From: Verrucomicrobiota bacterium
GTDB taxonomy: Bacteria; Verrucomicrobiota; Verrucomicrobiia; Limisphaerales; JADLHS01
Length of the DNA: 64,000 bases
Assembly (NCBI GenBank): GCA_029573725.1
Contig: JAKQDQ010000090.1
Location: 62,001 to 126,000 of the forward strand
Direction: 5' to 3'
Part shown: positions 10,574-22,306 of the stretch, in pieces
Layout: the number at the start of each line of letters is the position of its first letter
How positions within the stretch are numbered: position 1 is the stretch's first letter
The notes under the pieces: generated by a model
Told to the model about the DNA's origin: nothing
Databases searched by the model: none
What the model saw: only the letters and a program-made list of their open reading frames with translations
Made by a program: the position numbers and the translations under genes

Positions 10574-11119
10574 ATGAAAGTGCGTTTGGCCACCGTCTGG
10601 TTGGGAGGATGTTCCGGATGCCACATGTCGTTCCTCGATCTGGACGAATTCCTGCTCGAACTCGTGGACCAGGTGGAACTGGTGTACAGCCCGGTTGTGG
10701 ATGTGAAGGAGTATCCCGAAAACGTGGACGTCTGTCTCATTGAAGGCGCGGTTTGCAACACCGACAACCTTGAAATCCTGCACCGCATCCGGCGTCACAC
10801 GAAAGTCCTGGTGGCCTTTGGCGATTGTGCGGTGACCGCCAACGTGCCGGCCATCCGCAACCAGTTGGGGCTGGGCAATGCCGAGAGCGTGTTGCAGCAC
10901 GCCTACATCGAGCACGCGCAGAATAATCCCCGTGTACCCCGGGCCGATGGGATCGTACCTCCCCTGCTGCCGCGCGTGCTGCCCGTGCACCAGGTCGTTC
11001 CGGTGGAATACTTTTTACCCGGCTGTCCGCCGCCGGCCGGGCAGATCAAAACAGTTGTCACCCAGCTGCTGGCCGGCGCGGCCCCGCAGCTGGCCGGCGC
11101 GGAGCTGAAATTTGGGTAG
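10574..11119 (+). CDS. hoxY: NAD-reducing [NiFe]-hydrogenase small subunit HoxY
   Basis: [41 protein letters not shown]. Confidence 0.93.
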   Translation: MKVRLATVWLGGCSGCHMSFLDLDEFLLELVDQVELVYSPVVDVKEYPENVDVCLIEGAVCNTDNLEILHRIRRHTKVLVAFGDCAVTANVPAIRNQLGLGNAESVLQHAYIEHAQNNPRVPRADGIVPPLLPRVLPVHQVVPVEYFLPGCPPPAGQIKTVVTQLLAGAAPQLAGAELKFG

Positions 11120-11140
11120 TTCCATCAACCAAACACGCTT

Positions 11141-12610
11141 ATGGCCACACGCATCCTCATCGATCCGGTGACCCGCATCGAGGGTCACGCCAAGATCAGC
11201 CTCTTCGTGGACGACGCGGGCAATGTGGAAGATGCGGAATTTCATGTCGTAGAGTTCCGTGGGTTTGAAAAATTCTGCGAGGGCCGACCCTACACGGAAA
11301 TGCCGGGCATCACCCCGCGCATCTGCGGGATTTGTCCGGTGAGTCATCTGCTCGCCTCCGCCAAGGCAGGCGACGCCATCATGGCGGTGGAGATCCCCCC
11401 CGCCGCCGACAAGTTGCGGCGCCTCATGAACCTCGCGCAGTTTGTGCAGAGTCACGCGCTGAGTTTCTTCCACCTGAGCGCGCCGGACTTCCTGCTCGGC
11501 TGGGACACGCCGCAAGCGCAACGCAATGTCTTCGGGTTGATCGGCGCCAACAAGGCCCTCGCCCGCGCCGGCATCCGGTTGCGCCAGTTCGGCCAGGAAA
11601 TCATTGAAATTCTCGGCGGACGCAAGATCCATCCGGCCTGGGCCGTGCCCGGCGGCGTGCGCAGCCCGTTGACTCCGGAGGGGCGGGAACGCATCCGCCA
11701 CTGGCTGCCCGAGGCCCAGGCCACGGTGCAAACCGCGTTCACGCTGTGGGAACAGACCCTGGCAACCCATCAACGCGAACTGGAAACCTTTGGCAACTTC
11801 CCGTCATTGTTCATGGGCCTCGTGGCGGAGGACGGCACTTGGGAACATCACGGCGGCAAACTGCGCTTCACCGACAGCCACGGCCGCGTGATCGCCGATC
11901 AGATTGATGCCGGCAATTATCCCACGGTCATTGGCGAGTCCGTGCAAACCAGCTCCTACCTGAAATCCCCGTACTATCTCCCGCTGGGTTTTCCCGCAGG
12001 CATCTACCGGGTCGGCCCGCTGGCGCGTCTGAATGTCTGCTCGCAAATGGGGGTGCCGCGGGCGGACGCCGAGCTGGTGAAATTCAAACGCCTCGGCCAG
12101 GGCGCGGTGACCTCCTCGTTCCTTTACCATTACGCCCGTTTGATTGAGATCCTGGCGGCCCTGGAGTACATCGAACGCTATCTGGAGGACGATGAATTGT
12201 TGAGCTCCGAGCTGCGCGCCGACGCGGGCATCAACAACCGCCGGGGCGTGGGGGTGAGCGAGGCGCCGCGCGGCACGCTGTTTCATGATTACACGGTGGA
12301 TCGCAACGGCCTGCTGCAAAAGGTCAATTTGATCGTTGCCACCGGTCAGAACAACCTGGCAATGAACCGGACCGTGGCGCAGATCGCACGGCACTACATC
12401 CAGGGCCGCGGGAAGATCCCGGAGCAGCTGTTGAATCGTGTCGAACACGGCATCCGCTGCTACGATCCGTGCCTGAGCTGCTCCACGCATGCCGTGGGCC
12501 GGATGCCGCTGCACGTGCAGTTGATCGGACCGGACCACACGATCCTCGATGAGGTGACCCGCGGGGATGACGCGCCGTTGCCCGCCGCCGCGCCGGGTGC
12601 CGCCACATGA
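11141..12610 (+). CDS. hoxH: NAD-reducing [NiFe]-hydrogenase large subunit HoxH
   Basis: L1 motif [10 protein letters not shown] and L2 motif [10 protein letters not shown] with C-terminal extension for maturation cleavage; [11 protein letters not shown]-terminus. Confidence 0.95.
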   Translation: MATRILIDPVTRIEGHAKISLFVDDAGNVEDAEFHVVEFRGFEKFCEGRPYTEMPGITPRICGICPVSHLLASAKAGDAIMAVEIPPAADKLRRLMNLAQFVQSHALSFFHLSAPDFLLGWDTPQAQRNVFGLIGANKALARAGIRLRQFGQEIIEILGGRKIHPAWAVPGGVRSPLTPEGRERIRHWLPEAQATVQTAFTLWEQTLATHQRELETFGNFPSLFMGLVAEDGTWEHHGGKLRFTDSHGRVIADQIDAGNYPTVIGESVQTSSYLKSPYYLPLGFPAGIYRVGPLARLNVCSQMGVPRADAELVKFKRLGQGAVTSSFLYHYARLIEILAALEYIERYLEDDELLSSELRADAGINNRRGVGVSEAPRGTLFHDYTVDRNGLLQKVNLIVATGQNNLAMNRTVAQIARHYIQGRGKIPEQLLNRVEHGIRCYDPCLSCSTHAVGRMPLHVQLIGPDHTILDEVTRGDDAPLPAAAPGAAT

Positions 12611-13155
12611 GGACGCGCCGGCCACAATCCCCCCCCGCCGCCACCCGCGCCACAGCCAAGACCGCGTGGCTGGTCATCGGCTATGGCAACACGCTGCGCG
12701 GCGATGATGGCGTGGGCCCGCGCATCGCCGAGGCGGTGGCCGCGTTGCGCCTGCCCGGCGTGCAAACCTGCTCCTGCCAGCAGCTCTCGCCTGAACATGC
12801 CGCGCTTCTCGCCCGCGCGGAACGGGTGATTTTTGTGGATGCAGCAGTGGATGCGCCCCGGGAAGTGCAATGGCGTCCGCTCACGCCCGGTCCAACCCCG
12901 CAATTGATGGCGCACGCCGCCGATCCCCGCACCCTGCTGGCGCTGGCCCGCGAGGTCTTTGGTCACGTGCCGGCGGCCTGGTGGCTCACCATTCCCGCCC
13001 GCCACATGGAGTTTAGCGAGACGCTGTCGCCCGAAGCCCAAACCCATTGTGTCGAGGCGACGGCAGCCATTCAACGCCGGGTAAACCTCCCCGACAACAG
13101 TGAGTCCCGCAACGAGGAGGATCGCTCAAGCGCGGCTCAATCCCGCGCCACGTGA
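12607..13155 (+). CDS. Hydrogenase maturation protease
   Basis: [20 protein letters not shown] signature; ATGA overlap with the hoxH stop. Confidence 0.88.
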   Translation: MRTRRPQSPPAATRATAKTAWLVIGYGNTLRGDDGVGPRIAEAVAALRLPGVQTCSCQQLSPEHAALLARAERVIFVDAAVDAPREVQWRPLTPGPTPQLMAHAADPRTLLALAREVFGHVPAAWWLTIPARHMEFSETLSPEAQTHCVEATAAIQRRVNLPDNSESRNEEDRSSAAQSRAT

Positions 13156-13571
13156 TCGGGCAATTCGTTGGCGTCACCAGGACGCCGCGGAAAATGTCTG
13201 GCCAGCAGTTCGCCCGCGCGTCGGATACCCTGCAAAATGCCCTCGGTGAACTCGGATCTTTGGAAATGTCCGGCCATGCTCAACGCAAGCTCCTGCCAAA
13301 ATCCATCACCACAACGGGCGTGAATTGCCCGGTCACCGATCACTGCAAACTTCCGCGTGGCCGGCGCGAGATAAATCAGCACCGCATTGCGTTCGCGGGT
13401 CCGGGTCATGCCCAGCCGGTGAAACTGTTCCCACGCCGCCGCCAGCGGATCGGCCGCCCGCCCCTGGCTGATGAACACCCGCAACTCGCCGGAAGTCATT
13501 GCTTCCGCAAGACGGATGGCGGCGATGATTTCGTCCTCATGCACTTGCTGGATAATTTTGGTCACCTTCAT
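13137..13571 (-). CDS. TPM domain protein (TLP18.3/Psb32/MOLO-1 family)
   Basis: From MKVTKIIQQVHEDEIIAAIRLAEAMTSGELRVFISQGRAADPLAAAWEQFHRLGMTRTRERNAVLIYLAP. Confidence 0.7.
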   Translation of the reverse strand: MKVTKIIQQVHEDEIIAAIRLAEAMTSGELRVFISQGRAADPLAAAWEQFHRLGMTRTRERNAVLIYLAPATRKFAVIGDRAIHARCGDGFWQELALSMAGHFQRSEFTEGILQGIRRAGELLARHFPRRPGDANELPDHVARD

Positions 13572-13572
13572 T

Positions 13573-14319
13573 TTACCAGCTCCCCCCTGCACCGCCCCCG
13601 CCGAAGCTGCCGCCACCACCCGAGAAGCCTCCCCCACCGAAACTGCCCCCGCCGCCGGACCAGCCGCCACCACTGCTGGAAATGATCCATCCCCGCCCAC
13701 GCCGCTGGAAACGCCGGCGCATCGCGGCGACCACAACGCAGGAGGCGATCCCCATCATGAAAATCAGGCTGAACCACGGAGGAATCCCGCTGGAATGAGG
13801 GCGGCCGGTCGAATCGGCGACGGTGCGTCCCGTCCCCCGGTATTCACCCCGCGCCGCCTGCAGGAGTGATCGCACGCCGGCCGTCAGACCGCCGCTGTAG
13901 TCATCGGCCTTGAAGCGGGGTTTGATCTCCGTCTCAATGATCCGTTTGCAGAGCGCGTCCGGCAGCCGGCCCTCCAGCCCGTAGCCCACCTGGATATACA
14001 GCTTCCGGTCCCGGAGGAACACGAACAGCACCGCGCCGTTATTGCGATCCTGCTGCCCCACTTGCCACGCCCGGGCAACGCGCACCGTATAATCCTCAAC
14101 GGAGGAATCCGACTGCATTTCGGGAAAGATGGCCACCACGATCTGATCCGAAGTTTCCCGTTCGAAGTCCTCCAATGTTCGGTTGAGTTGTTCCGCGATT
14201 TCCGGCGGGACGACTTGCGCGTAGTCGTTGAAGTAACGTTGCGGGGCCGGTGGAACCACCTCGGCAACCAGGCCCGCAACGCCGAACAACAGCGCAAGGA
14301 GCAGGAGCGCGCGCCGCAT
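13573..14319 (-). CDS. TPM domain membrane protein with Gly/Ser-rich C-terminal tail
   Basis: Signal MRRALLLLALLFGVAGLVA; YFNDYAQVVPPEIAEQLNRTLEDFERETSDQIVVAIFPEM; C-terminal GGGWSGGGGSFGGGGFSGGGGSFGGGGAGGSW. Confidence 0.82.
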   Translation of the reverse strand: MRRALLLLALLFGVAGLVAEVVPPAPQRYFNDYAQVVPPEIAEQLNRTLEDFERETSDQIVVAIFPEMQSDSSVEDYTVRVARAWQVGQQDRNNGAVLFVFLRDRKLYIQVGYGLEGRLPDALCKRIIETEIKPRFKADDYSGGLTAGVRSLLQAARGEYRGTGRTVADSTGRPHSSGIPPWFSLIFMMGIASCVVVAAMRRRFQRRGRGWIISSSGGGWSGGGGSFGGGGFSGGGGSFGGGGAGGSW

Positions 14320-14323
14320 GGCC

Positions 14324-14959
14324 TCAGGGCCGTTTGGTCGCAGCGCCTCCCGGGTCGAACTGCACCTGGGGCGGCGTTTCCGCGCCCGGTGAGGCGCTGA
14401 AATAGGGTTTGGGACTGAAGCCGAACGCGCCGGCATAGAACAAGGCGGGGAACGATTTGATCGCCGTGTTGTAATCCTGAACCGCCAGATTGAAATCGCG
14501 GCGCGCCACCGCAATGCGGTTCTCCGTCCCCTCGAGCTGCGCCTGCAAGTCCTGGAAACCGGCCGTCGCCTGCAGTTCCGGATAGCGTTCCACCACGACC
14601 AGCAGGCGGGCCAGCGCCGCGCCGAGCTGATGCTGCGCACGATCGAACGCCTCCAGCTTGGCGGCATCGGTGGGTGCAGTGTGGGCGTCCACCTTGAGCT
14701 GGCCGATGGACGCACGCGCTTCGGTCACCGCCGTGAGGGTGGACTTTTCAAAGTTGGCGGCGCCCGCAACCGTGGCCACCAGGTTGGGAATCAAATCCGC
14801 GCGACGCTGGTAAACATTCTGGACCTGCGCCCACTCGGCATCCACCTTTTGCGAGCGTTTGACCAGTCCGTTGTAACCGGCTCCGGCCATCAGGACGAGC
14901 ACCAGGACAATGAAGCCGAGCCCTCCGACGATCGCACACCCGACACCGAGTTTTTTCAT
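14324..14959 (-). CDS. lemA: LemA family protein
   Basis: YNGLVKRSQKVDAEWAQVQNVYQRRADLIPNLVATVAG is the LemA signature. Confidence 0.93.
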   Translation of the reverse strand: MKKLGVGCAIVGGLGFIVLVLVLMAGAGYNGLVKRSQKVDAEWAQVQNVYQRRADLIPNLVATVAGAANFEKSTLTAVTEARASIGQLKVDAHTAPTDAAKLEAFDRAQHQLGAALARLLVVVERYPELQATAGFQDLQAQLEGTENRIAVARRDFNLAVQDYNTAIKSFPALFYAGAFGFSPKPYFSASPGAETPPQVQFDPGGAATKRP

Positions 14960-15103
14960 GGTGGCGCCAGACTAATGCAACGCTTGAAATGAACCACTAT
15001 AAAATGTGGTCTGCTTTATAGGGAACCGCGTTCCTGCGCCGCCCACAAACAAGCGTTTCTCCGGCCCGGCCGCAACCCGGAGTTCAGCTCTCCTGCCGCA
15101 GCT

Positions 15104-15892
15104 TCAGCTCCGCGCCCGCGCCTGCTCCAGGAACGTCAGCCAGGCGGCCATCCCGTCTCCGGTCCGGGCGGACAGCTCGAAAATTTCCGCGTGATGACTG
15201 ATCCGCTTCAGATTCGCCAGCGCCTGGCCCCGGTCAAATTCAACCGCCGCGGCCAGGTCGCTTTTGGTCACCAGCACTACGTGGGCGGAATGGAACAGGG
15301 GCGGATATTTGAGCGGTTTGTCCTCGCCTTCGGGAGTCGCCAGCAAAACCACCCGCAAATCCTCGCCCAGGTCAAAATCGGCCGGGCAGACCAGATTGCC
15401 GACGTTCTCAATGAACAGCACGTCCAGCGCATCGAGATTCAGCTGGGAGGCCGCCTGCGCCACCATTTCCGCATCCAGATGACAAACCGTTCCCGTGGTG
15501 ACCTGCACCACCGGAATTTCCGCGGTGCGCAGCCGGGCTGCGTCATTGTCCGTGGCCAGATCCCCTACAATGACGCCCACGCGCAGTCTGCCCCGCAAGC
15601 GGAGCGCCGTTTCCCGGATCAACGCCGTCTTGCCCGAACCGGGTGCGGAAACCAGGTTCAGCACGAGCAACTTTTTGGCCTTGAAAAAGCCGCGATTCCG
15701 CTCCGCCAACCGGTCGTTCTTTTCCAACAATGGACGGTTCAGCTCAAGCGTCGCCAGTGTCGCGTCCGCCCTGTCTGCGCGCTGCCGCGGGCCCGGTGGG
15801 TGGGCAGGATCCGCACCGTGCGGATGACGAGGTTCGCCCACGCCGGCAACCGCGCCCCCGGCTCCTGATTCACAGCCGCATTCTTTGCACAT
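15104..15892 (-). CDS. hypB: Hydrogenase nickel incorporation GTPase HypB
   Basis: N-terminal MCKECGC; P-loop LNLVSAPGSGKTALI; IENVGNLVCPADFDLGED. Confidence 0.92.
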   Translation of the reverse strand: MCKECGCESGAGGAVAGVGEPRHPHGADPAHPPGPRQRADRADATLATLELNRPLLEKNDRLAERNRGFFKAKKLLVLNLVSAPGSGKTALIRETALRLRGRLRVGVIVGDLATDNDAARLRTAEIPVVQVTTGTVCHLDAEMVAQAASQLNLDALDVLFIENVGNLVCPADFDLGEDLRVVLLATPEGEDKPLKYPPLFHSAHVVLVTKSDLAAAVEFDRGQALANLKRISHHAEIFELSARTGDGMAAWLTFLEQARARS

Positions 15893-15927
15893 AATTCCTC
15901 CATCGTTTTCTTGTCCGCCTCCCGGAC

Positions 15928-16269
15928 TTATTCCAGCTCCATCGAGGCAATCTCCAGTTCCCTGCCCCGCCGCAGTTCCCCAGCCGGCTCCTGACAGCGC
16001 GGGCACTCACTCCAGCATCCGGTCGTGTCAAATTCCACCCGGCAGCTCGGACACCAGCCGACCGCAGGCACCCGCTCAATCTCCAATCGGGCATCTGCCA
16101 GCAGCGTGCCGCGCCGGACCACATCCCAGGCAAACTCCATCGCCTCCGGTGCCGCCCCGCTCAGGGCGCCGACGCGCAATCGCAGGGCCGTCACCCGTTG
16201 TGCGCCGGCCGCGCGCGCGGCCTCCACCGCCAGCCGGACCGCTTCCGTCATGAGTGCCACTTCATGCAT
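15928..16269 (-). CDS. hypA: Hydrogenase maturation nickel metallochaperone HypA
   Basis: MHEVALMTEAV N-terminus; zinc motifs CPSC and CPRC. Confidence 0.9.
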   Translation of the reverse strand: MHEVALMTEAVRLAVEAARAAGAQRVTALRLRVGALSGAAPEAMEFAWDVVRRGTLLADARLEIERVPAVGWCPSCRVEFDTTGCWSECPRCQEPAGELRRGRELEIASMELE

Positions 16270-16416
16270 CTCAATCCGCAACAAGTTACTGCGCCACGGC
16301 CGGTTTCGCTTTGCGTTCCTTGACAATTCATGGGCAGGGATTGCCAATTGGCGGCGGGCGGCCGTCCGGCATTCAGCGCACATTCAGCATGTCGGGGGCA
16401 TCCCGACCGTTGAACC

Positions 16417-18903
16417 ATGAGCCTGACATCTTGTCCATCTGCTGCACCGTGTGCGCGCCTGCGGCTGGTCATTCGTGGCGCAGTGCAAGGCGTGGGGTTC
16501 AGACCCCATGTTTACCGGCTCGCCGGGGAACTGGACCTGCGGGGCTGGATCAACAACTCGCCGCAGGGCGTCTGCATCGAGGTGGAAGGTTCGCGCCCGG
16601 AACTGGAGCAGTTTCTCCTGCGCCTCACCGCGGCACCGCCGCCCCACAGCCACATCCAAAGTTGCGAGACCTCCTGGCTTGATCCCGTCGGCTACACGGA
16701 TTTTATCATTCGCGAAAGCAGTTCGCGCGGCCGCAAAATCACCCTGGTGCTGCCGGATTTGGCGACGTGCCCGGAGTGTCAGCGTGAAATTTTTGATCCA
16801 ACCAACCGGCGTTACCTCTACCCATTCACCAATTGCACCCACTGCGGTCCGCGCTTCAGCATCATCGAAGCACTGCCCTACGATCGTGCGCACACGACGA
16901 TGAAATCCTTCCGCATGTGCCCGGAGTGCCAGCACGAGTATGACGACCCGGCCCACCGGCGCTTCCATGCGCAACCCAACGCCTGTCCCCAATGTGGCCC
17001 GCAGCTCGAGCTGTGGCCCGGGGACACCGGCAGCGGTCCGCGCCGGCGCGATGAGCCGCCCCGCCCGCTGGCGCGGGGTCACGAGGCGCTCCTGGCGGCG
17101 GCCCACGTGATCCGCTGCGGACACATCGTCGCCGCGAAAGGCATCGGCGGCTTCCACCTCCTGGTGGACGCGCGGAACGAGGCGGCGGTGCGCCGGCTGC
17201 GCGCCCGCAAGCAGCGTGAGGCAAAACCGCTGGCACTGCTGTTTCCCGACCTGAACCGGGTCAAGCAAGTTTGCGTCGTCTCCCCGCTGGAGGCGCGCTT
17301 GCTGGCTTCCTCCGCAGCGCCCATCGTTCTATTGCGCCGCCGCCCGACGGCCGGCGCGACGTGGGCCGCGGCCGTGGCCCCGGGCAACCCGGACCTCGGC
17401 GTCATGCTGCCCTCCAATCCCTTGCATCACCTGTTGCTCGCGGAACTGCAGTTTCCAATCGTCGCCACCAGCGGCAACTTGAGCGACGAACCCATCTGCA
17501 CCGACGAGCTGGAGGCGCGGGAACGGTTGCGCGAGGTGGCCGACGTGTTTCTGGTGCACAACCGCCCGATCATCCGGCACGTCGATGATTCCGTCGTGCG
17601 CGTGATGCTGGGGCGGGAACTGGTGCTGCGTCGGGCGCGCGGGTATGCACCGCTGCCCATCCCCCTGCCCGCCTGCGGCGTGGAAGCTCCCGCCATTTTG
17701 GCTGTGGGCGCGCATCTGAAAAGCGCAGTGGCCCTGGCCGTGGACGACCAGGTGTTTATCAGCCAGCATCTCGGCGATTTGGAGACCGAAGCGGCCGACC
17801 GCGCCTTTCGCCGCGCGACCGTTGACTTGCCGCGCCTTTATGAAACGACGCCGTCCCTCATTGCCACGGATTGTCACCCGGATTACCTCTCCACGAATTG
17901 GGCGCGGACAGTGGCAGCGGCCCCCCGCACCCCGGCGGCCGCGCCTTCAGCAACCGGCCGGCGCTCCCCCCGCTTGATTGGCGTACAACACCATGTGGCG
18001 CACGTTTTGAGTTGCCTGGCGGAAAACGAAGTTGCACCGCCCGCGCTCGGGGTCGCCTGGGACGGCACCGGTTATGGCGATGACGGCACGATCTGGGGCG
18101 GTGAATTCTTCCACGTCACGGATGCCGCCGTCCGCCGCGTGGCACACTGGCGGCCGTTTCCGCTCCCGGGCGGCGAGGCGGCCGTGCGCGAACCCCGCCG
18201 GGCCGCCTTGGGCCTGCTCCAGGTCCTGGCCGACGAACCCACCGGGGCAGCCGCAGCGTTCCGGCACGAACGGGACTGGGGATTCGCCCCCGCCGAACGG
18301 GCCGTGCTCCAGACCTTGCTGCGGCGGGGATTGAATTGTCCGCCAACCTCCAGTGTGGGACGGCTGTTCGATGCGGTGGCCGCGTTGACCGATCTGCGCC
18401 AGGTCTCCCATTTCGAAGGCCAGGCGGCAATGGAACTCGAGTTTGCGCTCGCGGGAGTCACCACGGACGACGCCTACGAACTGGCGCTGCGCAACGACGG
18501 GCAGATGCTGGTGTTGGACTGGGCCCCGCTGATTCTCGCGCTGCTCGCGGATGTGAAGCGCGCAACGCCGACCGGACAGATCGCGGCGAGGTTTCATAAC
18601 ACGCTGGCGGAGGCCATTGTCACCGTGGCCAGGCACGTTGCGGCCCCGTCCGTTTTGCTGAGCGGTGGCTGCTTTCAAAACCGCTATCTTCTCGAGCGGA
18701 CGGTCCAACGGTTGCGGGCCGGGGGCTGGCAGCCGTATTGGCACCAGCGCGTGCCGCCGAACGACGGGGGCGTTGCGCTGGGGCAGGTCGTCGCGGCGCG
18801 ACGGTGGTGGCGGACAGCAGCCGCGGAGACGGACTGGCGCCCGGCGGCGCGTTGCTGCGGTCGCGCCGGATTGGCCCCGGTACGGCAAACCTTGGAGGCT
18901 TGA
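16417..18903 (+). CDS. hypF: Carbamoyltransferase HypF
   Basis: Acylphosphatase domain RLVIRGAVQGVGFRPHVYRLA, zinc-finger CPECQREIFDPTNRRYLYPFTNCTHCGPRFSI, C-terminal LSGGCFQNRYL. Confidence 0.95.
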   Translation: MSLTSCPSAAPCARLRLVIRGAVQGVGFRPHVYRLAGELDLRGWINNSPQGVCIEVEGSRPELEQFLLRLTAAPPPHSHIQSCETSWLDPVGYTDFIIRESSSRGRKITLVLPDLATCPECQREIFDPTNRRYLYPFTNCTHCGPRFSIIEALPYDRAHTTMKSFRMCPECQHEYDDPAHRRFHAQPNACPQCGPQLELWPGDTGSGPRRRDEPPRPLARGHEALLAAAHVIRCGHIVAAKGIGGFHLLVDARNEAAVRRLRARKQREAKPLALLFPDLNRVKQVCVVSPLEARLLASSAAPIVLLRRRPTAGATWAAAVAPGNPDLGVMLPSNPLHHLLLAELQFPIVATSGNLSDEPICTDELEARERLREVADVFLVHNRPIIRHVDDSVVRVMLGRELVLRRARGYAPLPIPLPACGVEAPAILAVGAHLKSAVALAVDDQVFISQHLGDLETEAADRAFRRATVDLPRLYETTPSLIATDCHPDYLSTNWARTVAAAPRTPAAAPSATGRRSPRLIGVQHHVAHVLSCLAENEVAPPALGVAWDGTGYGDDGTIWGGEFFHVTDAAVRRVAHWRPFPLPGGEAAVREPRRAALGLLQVLADEPTGAAAAFRHERDWGFAPAERAVLQTLLRRGLNCPPTSSVGRLFDAVAALTDLRQVSHFEGQAAMELEFALAGVTTDDAYELALRNDGQMLVLDWAPLILALLADVKRATPTGQIAARFHNTLAEAIVTVARHVAAPSVLLSGGCFQNRYLLERTVQRLRAGGWQPYWHQRVPPNDGGVALGQVVAARRWWRTAAAETDWRPAARCCGRAGLAPVRQTLEA

Positions 18904-18904
18904 C

Positions 18905-19159
18905 ATGTGTCTGGCGATTCCAGGAAAAGTGGAGAGCATTTCGGGGGCGGACCCGCTCACCCGGATGGGGCGGGTGAATTTTGGCGGGATCAGCAAGGAC
19001 GTGAGCCTGGCCTGTGTGCCGGAGGTGCAGGTGGGCGATTACGTGATCGTGCATGTGGGCTTTGCGTTGAGCAAGGTGGATGAACACGAGGCACAGCAGG
19101 TCTTCGCGTATCTGCGCCGGATGGACGAGCTGGCGGAACTGCGGGAGGACCGGTCATGA
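18905..19159 (+). CDS. hypC: HypC/HybG/HupF family hydrogenase chaperone
   Basis: [10 protein letters not shown]-terminus; [20 protein letters not shown]. Confidence 0.94.
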   Translation: MCLAIPGKVESISGADPLTRMGRVNFGGISKDVSLACVPEVQVGDYVIVHVGFALSKVDEHEAQQVFAYLRRMDELAELREDRS

Positions 19160-20258
19160 AATTTCTGGACGAGTACCGGGACGCCGCCCTGGCGCAAAAA
19201 TTTGCGCGCGAGATCCGGCGCCTGACCACGCGCCCCTGGACAATCATGGAAGTGTGCGGCGGCCAAACCCACGCCATCGTCAAGTTCGGCATTGACGAGC
19301 TGCTTCCCGGGCAGATCACCCTCATTCATGGACCGGGATGCCCGGTGTGCGTCACCCCGCTGGAAATCATTGATGCGGCCCTCGAAATTGCCGCCCGACC
19401 GGAAGTCATTTTCACCTCTTTCGGTGACATGTTGCGGGTGCCGGGCAGCACGACGGATTTGTTGTCGGTGCGCGCGGCGGGCGGTGACGTGCGGGTGGTT
19501 TATTCGCCCCTGGACGCAGTGAAACTCGCCCGGCAGCATCCCACCAGGGAGGTCGTTTTTTTCGGCGTGGGTTTTGAAACCACGGCCCCCGCGACGGCCC
19601 TGGCCGTTTTGCAAGCGGCCCGGCAGCAGCTGAACAATTTTTCCATGCTCGTCTCCCATGTGCTCGTGCCGCCCGCCATCGAGGCGTTGATGTCCGCACC
19701 GGAGTGTCGCGTGCAAGCGTTTCTTGCGGCGGGCCACGTCTGCGCGGTGATGGGTTATGAAGAATATCCGCCTCTGGCAGCCAAGTATCACGTGCCCATG
19801 GTGGTGACCGGCTTCGAGCCGTTGGACCTGCTGCAGGGGATCCTGATGGCGGTGCGACAGTTGGAATCCGGCCGTGCCGAGGTGGAGAACCAATACGCCC
19901 GCTCGGTGCGCCGCGCGGGCAACGTGCCGGCCCAGGCCTTGATCCGCCAGGTCTTTCGGATTGTGCCGCGTAAATGGCGGGGACTGGGTGAAATTCCCCG
20001 CAGCGGCCTGGGGCTGGCCGAGGCGTATGCGGCGTTCGATGCGGAGCAAAAGTTTGGAAGGTCCACCCGCCCGGCGCAGGAACCGGCCGAATGTCTGGCG
20101 GGTTTGGTGTTGCAGGGCCTGAAAAAACCCGGGGAGTGCCCCGCATTTGGCAGCCGTTGCACCCCTGAGCATCCCTTGGGGGCCACAATGGTTTCCAGTG
20201 AGGGGGCTTGTGCGGCGTACTATCGCTATCGGCGTCCGTCAACCCCGGAATCCGGATT

Positions 20259-20262
<4 letters not shown>
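19156..20262 (+). CDS. hypD: Hydrogenase formation protein HypD
   Basis: [45 protein letters not shown] overlap with hypC. Confidence 0.95.
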
Positions 20263-21317
<1,055 letters not shown>

Positions 21318-21333
21318 CGGACAAGGCGCGGGA

Positions 21334-22263
21334 TCATTCCCGCCCGGGATCAAACGTCGCCAAAATTGGCCGGTGATCCGAACCCTGGCCCCAGTTGGGA
21401 ACGGTGGGGATGTAGGTCCCGGCTTTCACCCATTCCCTCGCCATGCCGGGACTGAGCAACAGGTAGTCCAAACGCGAGTAACTGTCCTCGACGCCGTAAT
21501 AGTGCGTCCAGGTGACGTTGCGGGGGAAATAGCGGGGATTGGTGGGATTGGGAAGGTCATCCCCGTTCCGTTCGGCGGGGCGCGTATCCAGAAGCCTGTT
21601 TTTGCCGGTGCCCATCACCGTCTTGACGGCGCGCGAGTTGTAGTTGTCATTCAAATCCCCCACCACCACCAGGTTCAGTTCCGGGTCCTGCGCGAGATAC
21701 CGGTCCACAATTTCGCGTAACAGCCGCGCCTCCGTGTGGCGCATCTCCGCCTCGTCCGCCTCGGGAATGGGGCGGCGCGATTTCAAATGCGCGCCCAGCA
21801 GCACAAAGCGGTACCGGTCGTTCACTTGAATGGTTACGTCCGTAAACCCGCGGCTGACCTGAAAGCGTTTTCCGCTCAGCAGAAAACTGGCATTGGTGTG
21901 CGAACGGCGCGCCACAATGGGAAAACGGCTCAGCACGCCCACGTGGATGTTGGTGTCGAAACCCTGAACGTATTCATAATGCGGCAGGTCAAGCCCGGCC
22001 TGCTTGAGGGAGCGCTGCAATTCCTGCAGCGCGCTCAACTGCCCCATTTCCTCAAAGGCCATGACGTCCGGACGCATGGCGAGGATGGTTTCCCGGATCT
22101 TGGCCTTGGCGGCTTCCGATTTGGCATGGCGGCGCGATTCCGTTGGTTGATCGAGATAATTCTCCAGATTGTAAGCCGCAATCCGAAATGTTTCACCCGG
22201 AGCAGCAACCGGCCCCAACAGCAACACCAGGCCGACTGCCGGCCCCCAGAGGCGTCGTTTCAT
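21334..22263 (-). CDS. Secreted endonuclease/exonuclease/phosphatase family protein
   Basis: FRIAAYNLENYLD, DVMAFEEMG, VVVGDLNDNYNS, SDHRPILATF. Confidence 0.82.
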   Translation of the reverse strand: MKRRLWGPAVGLVLLLGPVAAPGETFRIAAYNLENYLDQPTESRRHAKSEAAKAKIRETILAMRPDVMAFEEMGQLSALQELQRSLKQAGLDLPHYEYVQGFDTNIHVGVLSRFPIVARRSHTNASFLLSGKRFQVSRGFTDVTIQVNDRYRFVLLGAHLKSRRPIPEADEAEMRHTEARLLREIVDRYLAQDPELNLVVVGDLNDNYNSRAVKTVMGTGKNRLLDTRPAERNGDDLPNPTNPRYFPRNVTWTHYYGVEDSYSRLDYLLLSPGMAREWVKAGTYIPTVPNWGQGSDHRPILATFDPGRE

Positions 22264-22306
22264 GCGGGGGGAAATAGTCCGCCGCCGCCGCAATGTCAAA
22301 GCGCAA

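Noticed and set aside
13590-13670. Tandem nucleotide repeat as a mobile or regulatory element
   Set aside because: It simply encodes the Gly/Ser-rich tail of the TPM protein.
16384-18996. Large minus-strand ORFs opposite hypF (e.g. 17947..18996)
   Set aside because: Antisense artefacts; hypF motifs cover the plus strand throughout.
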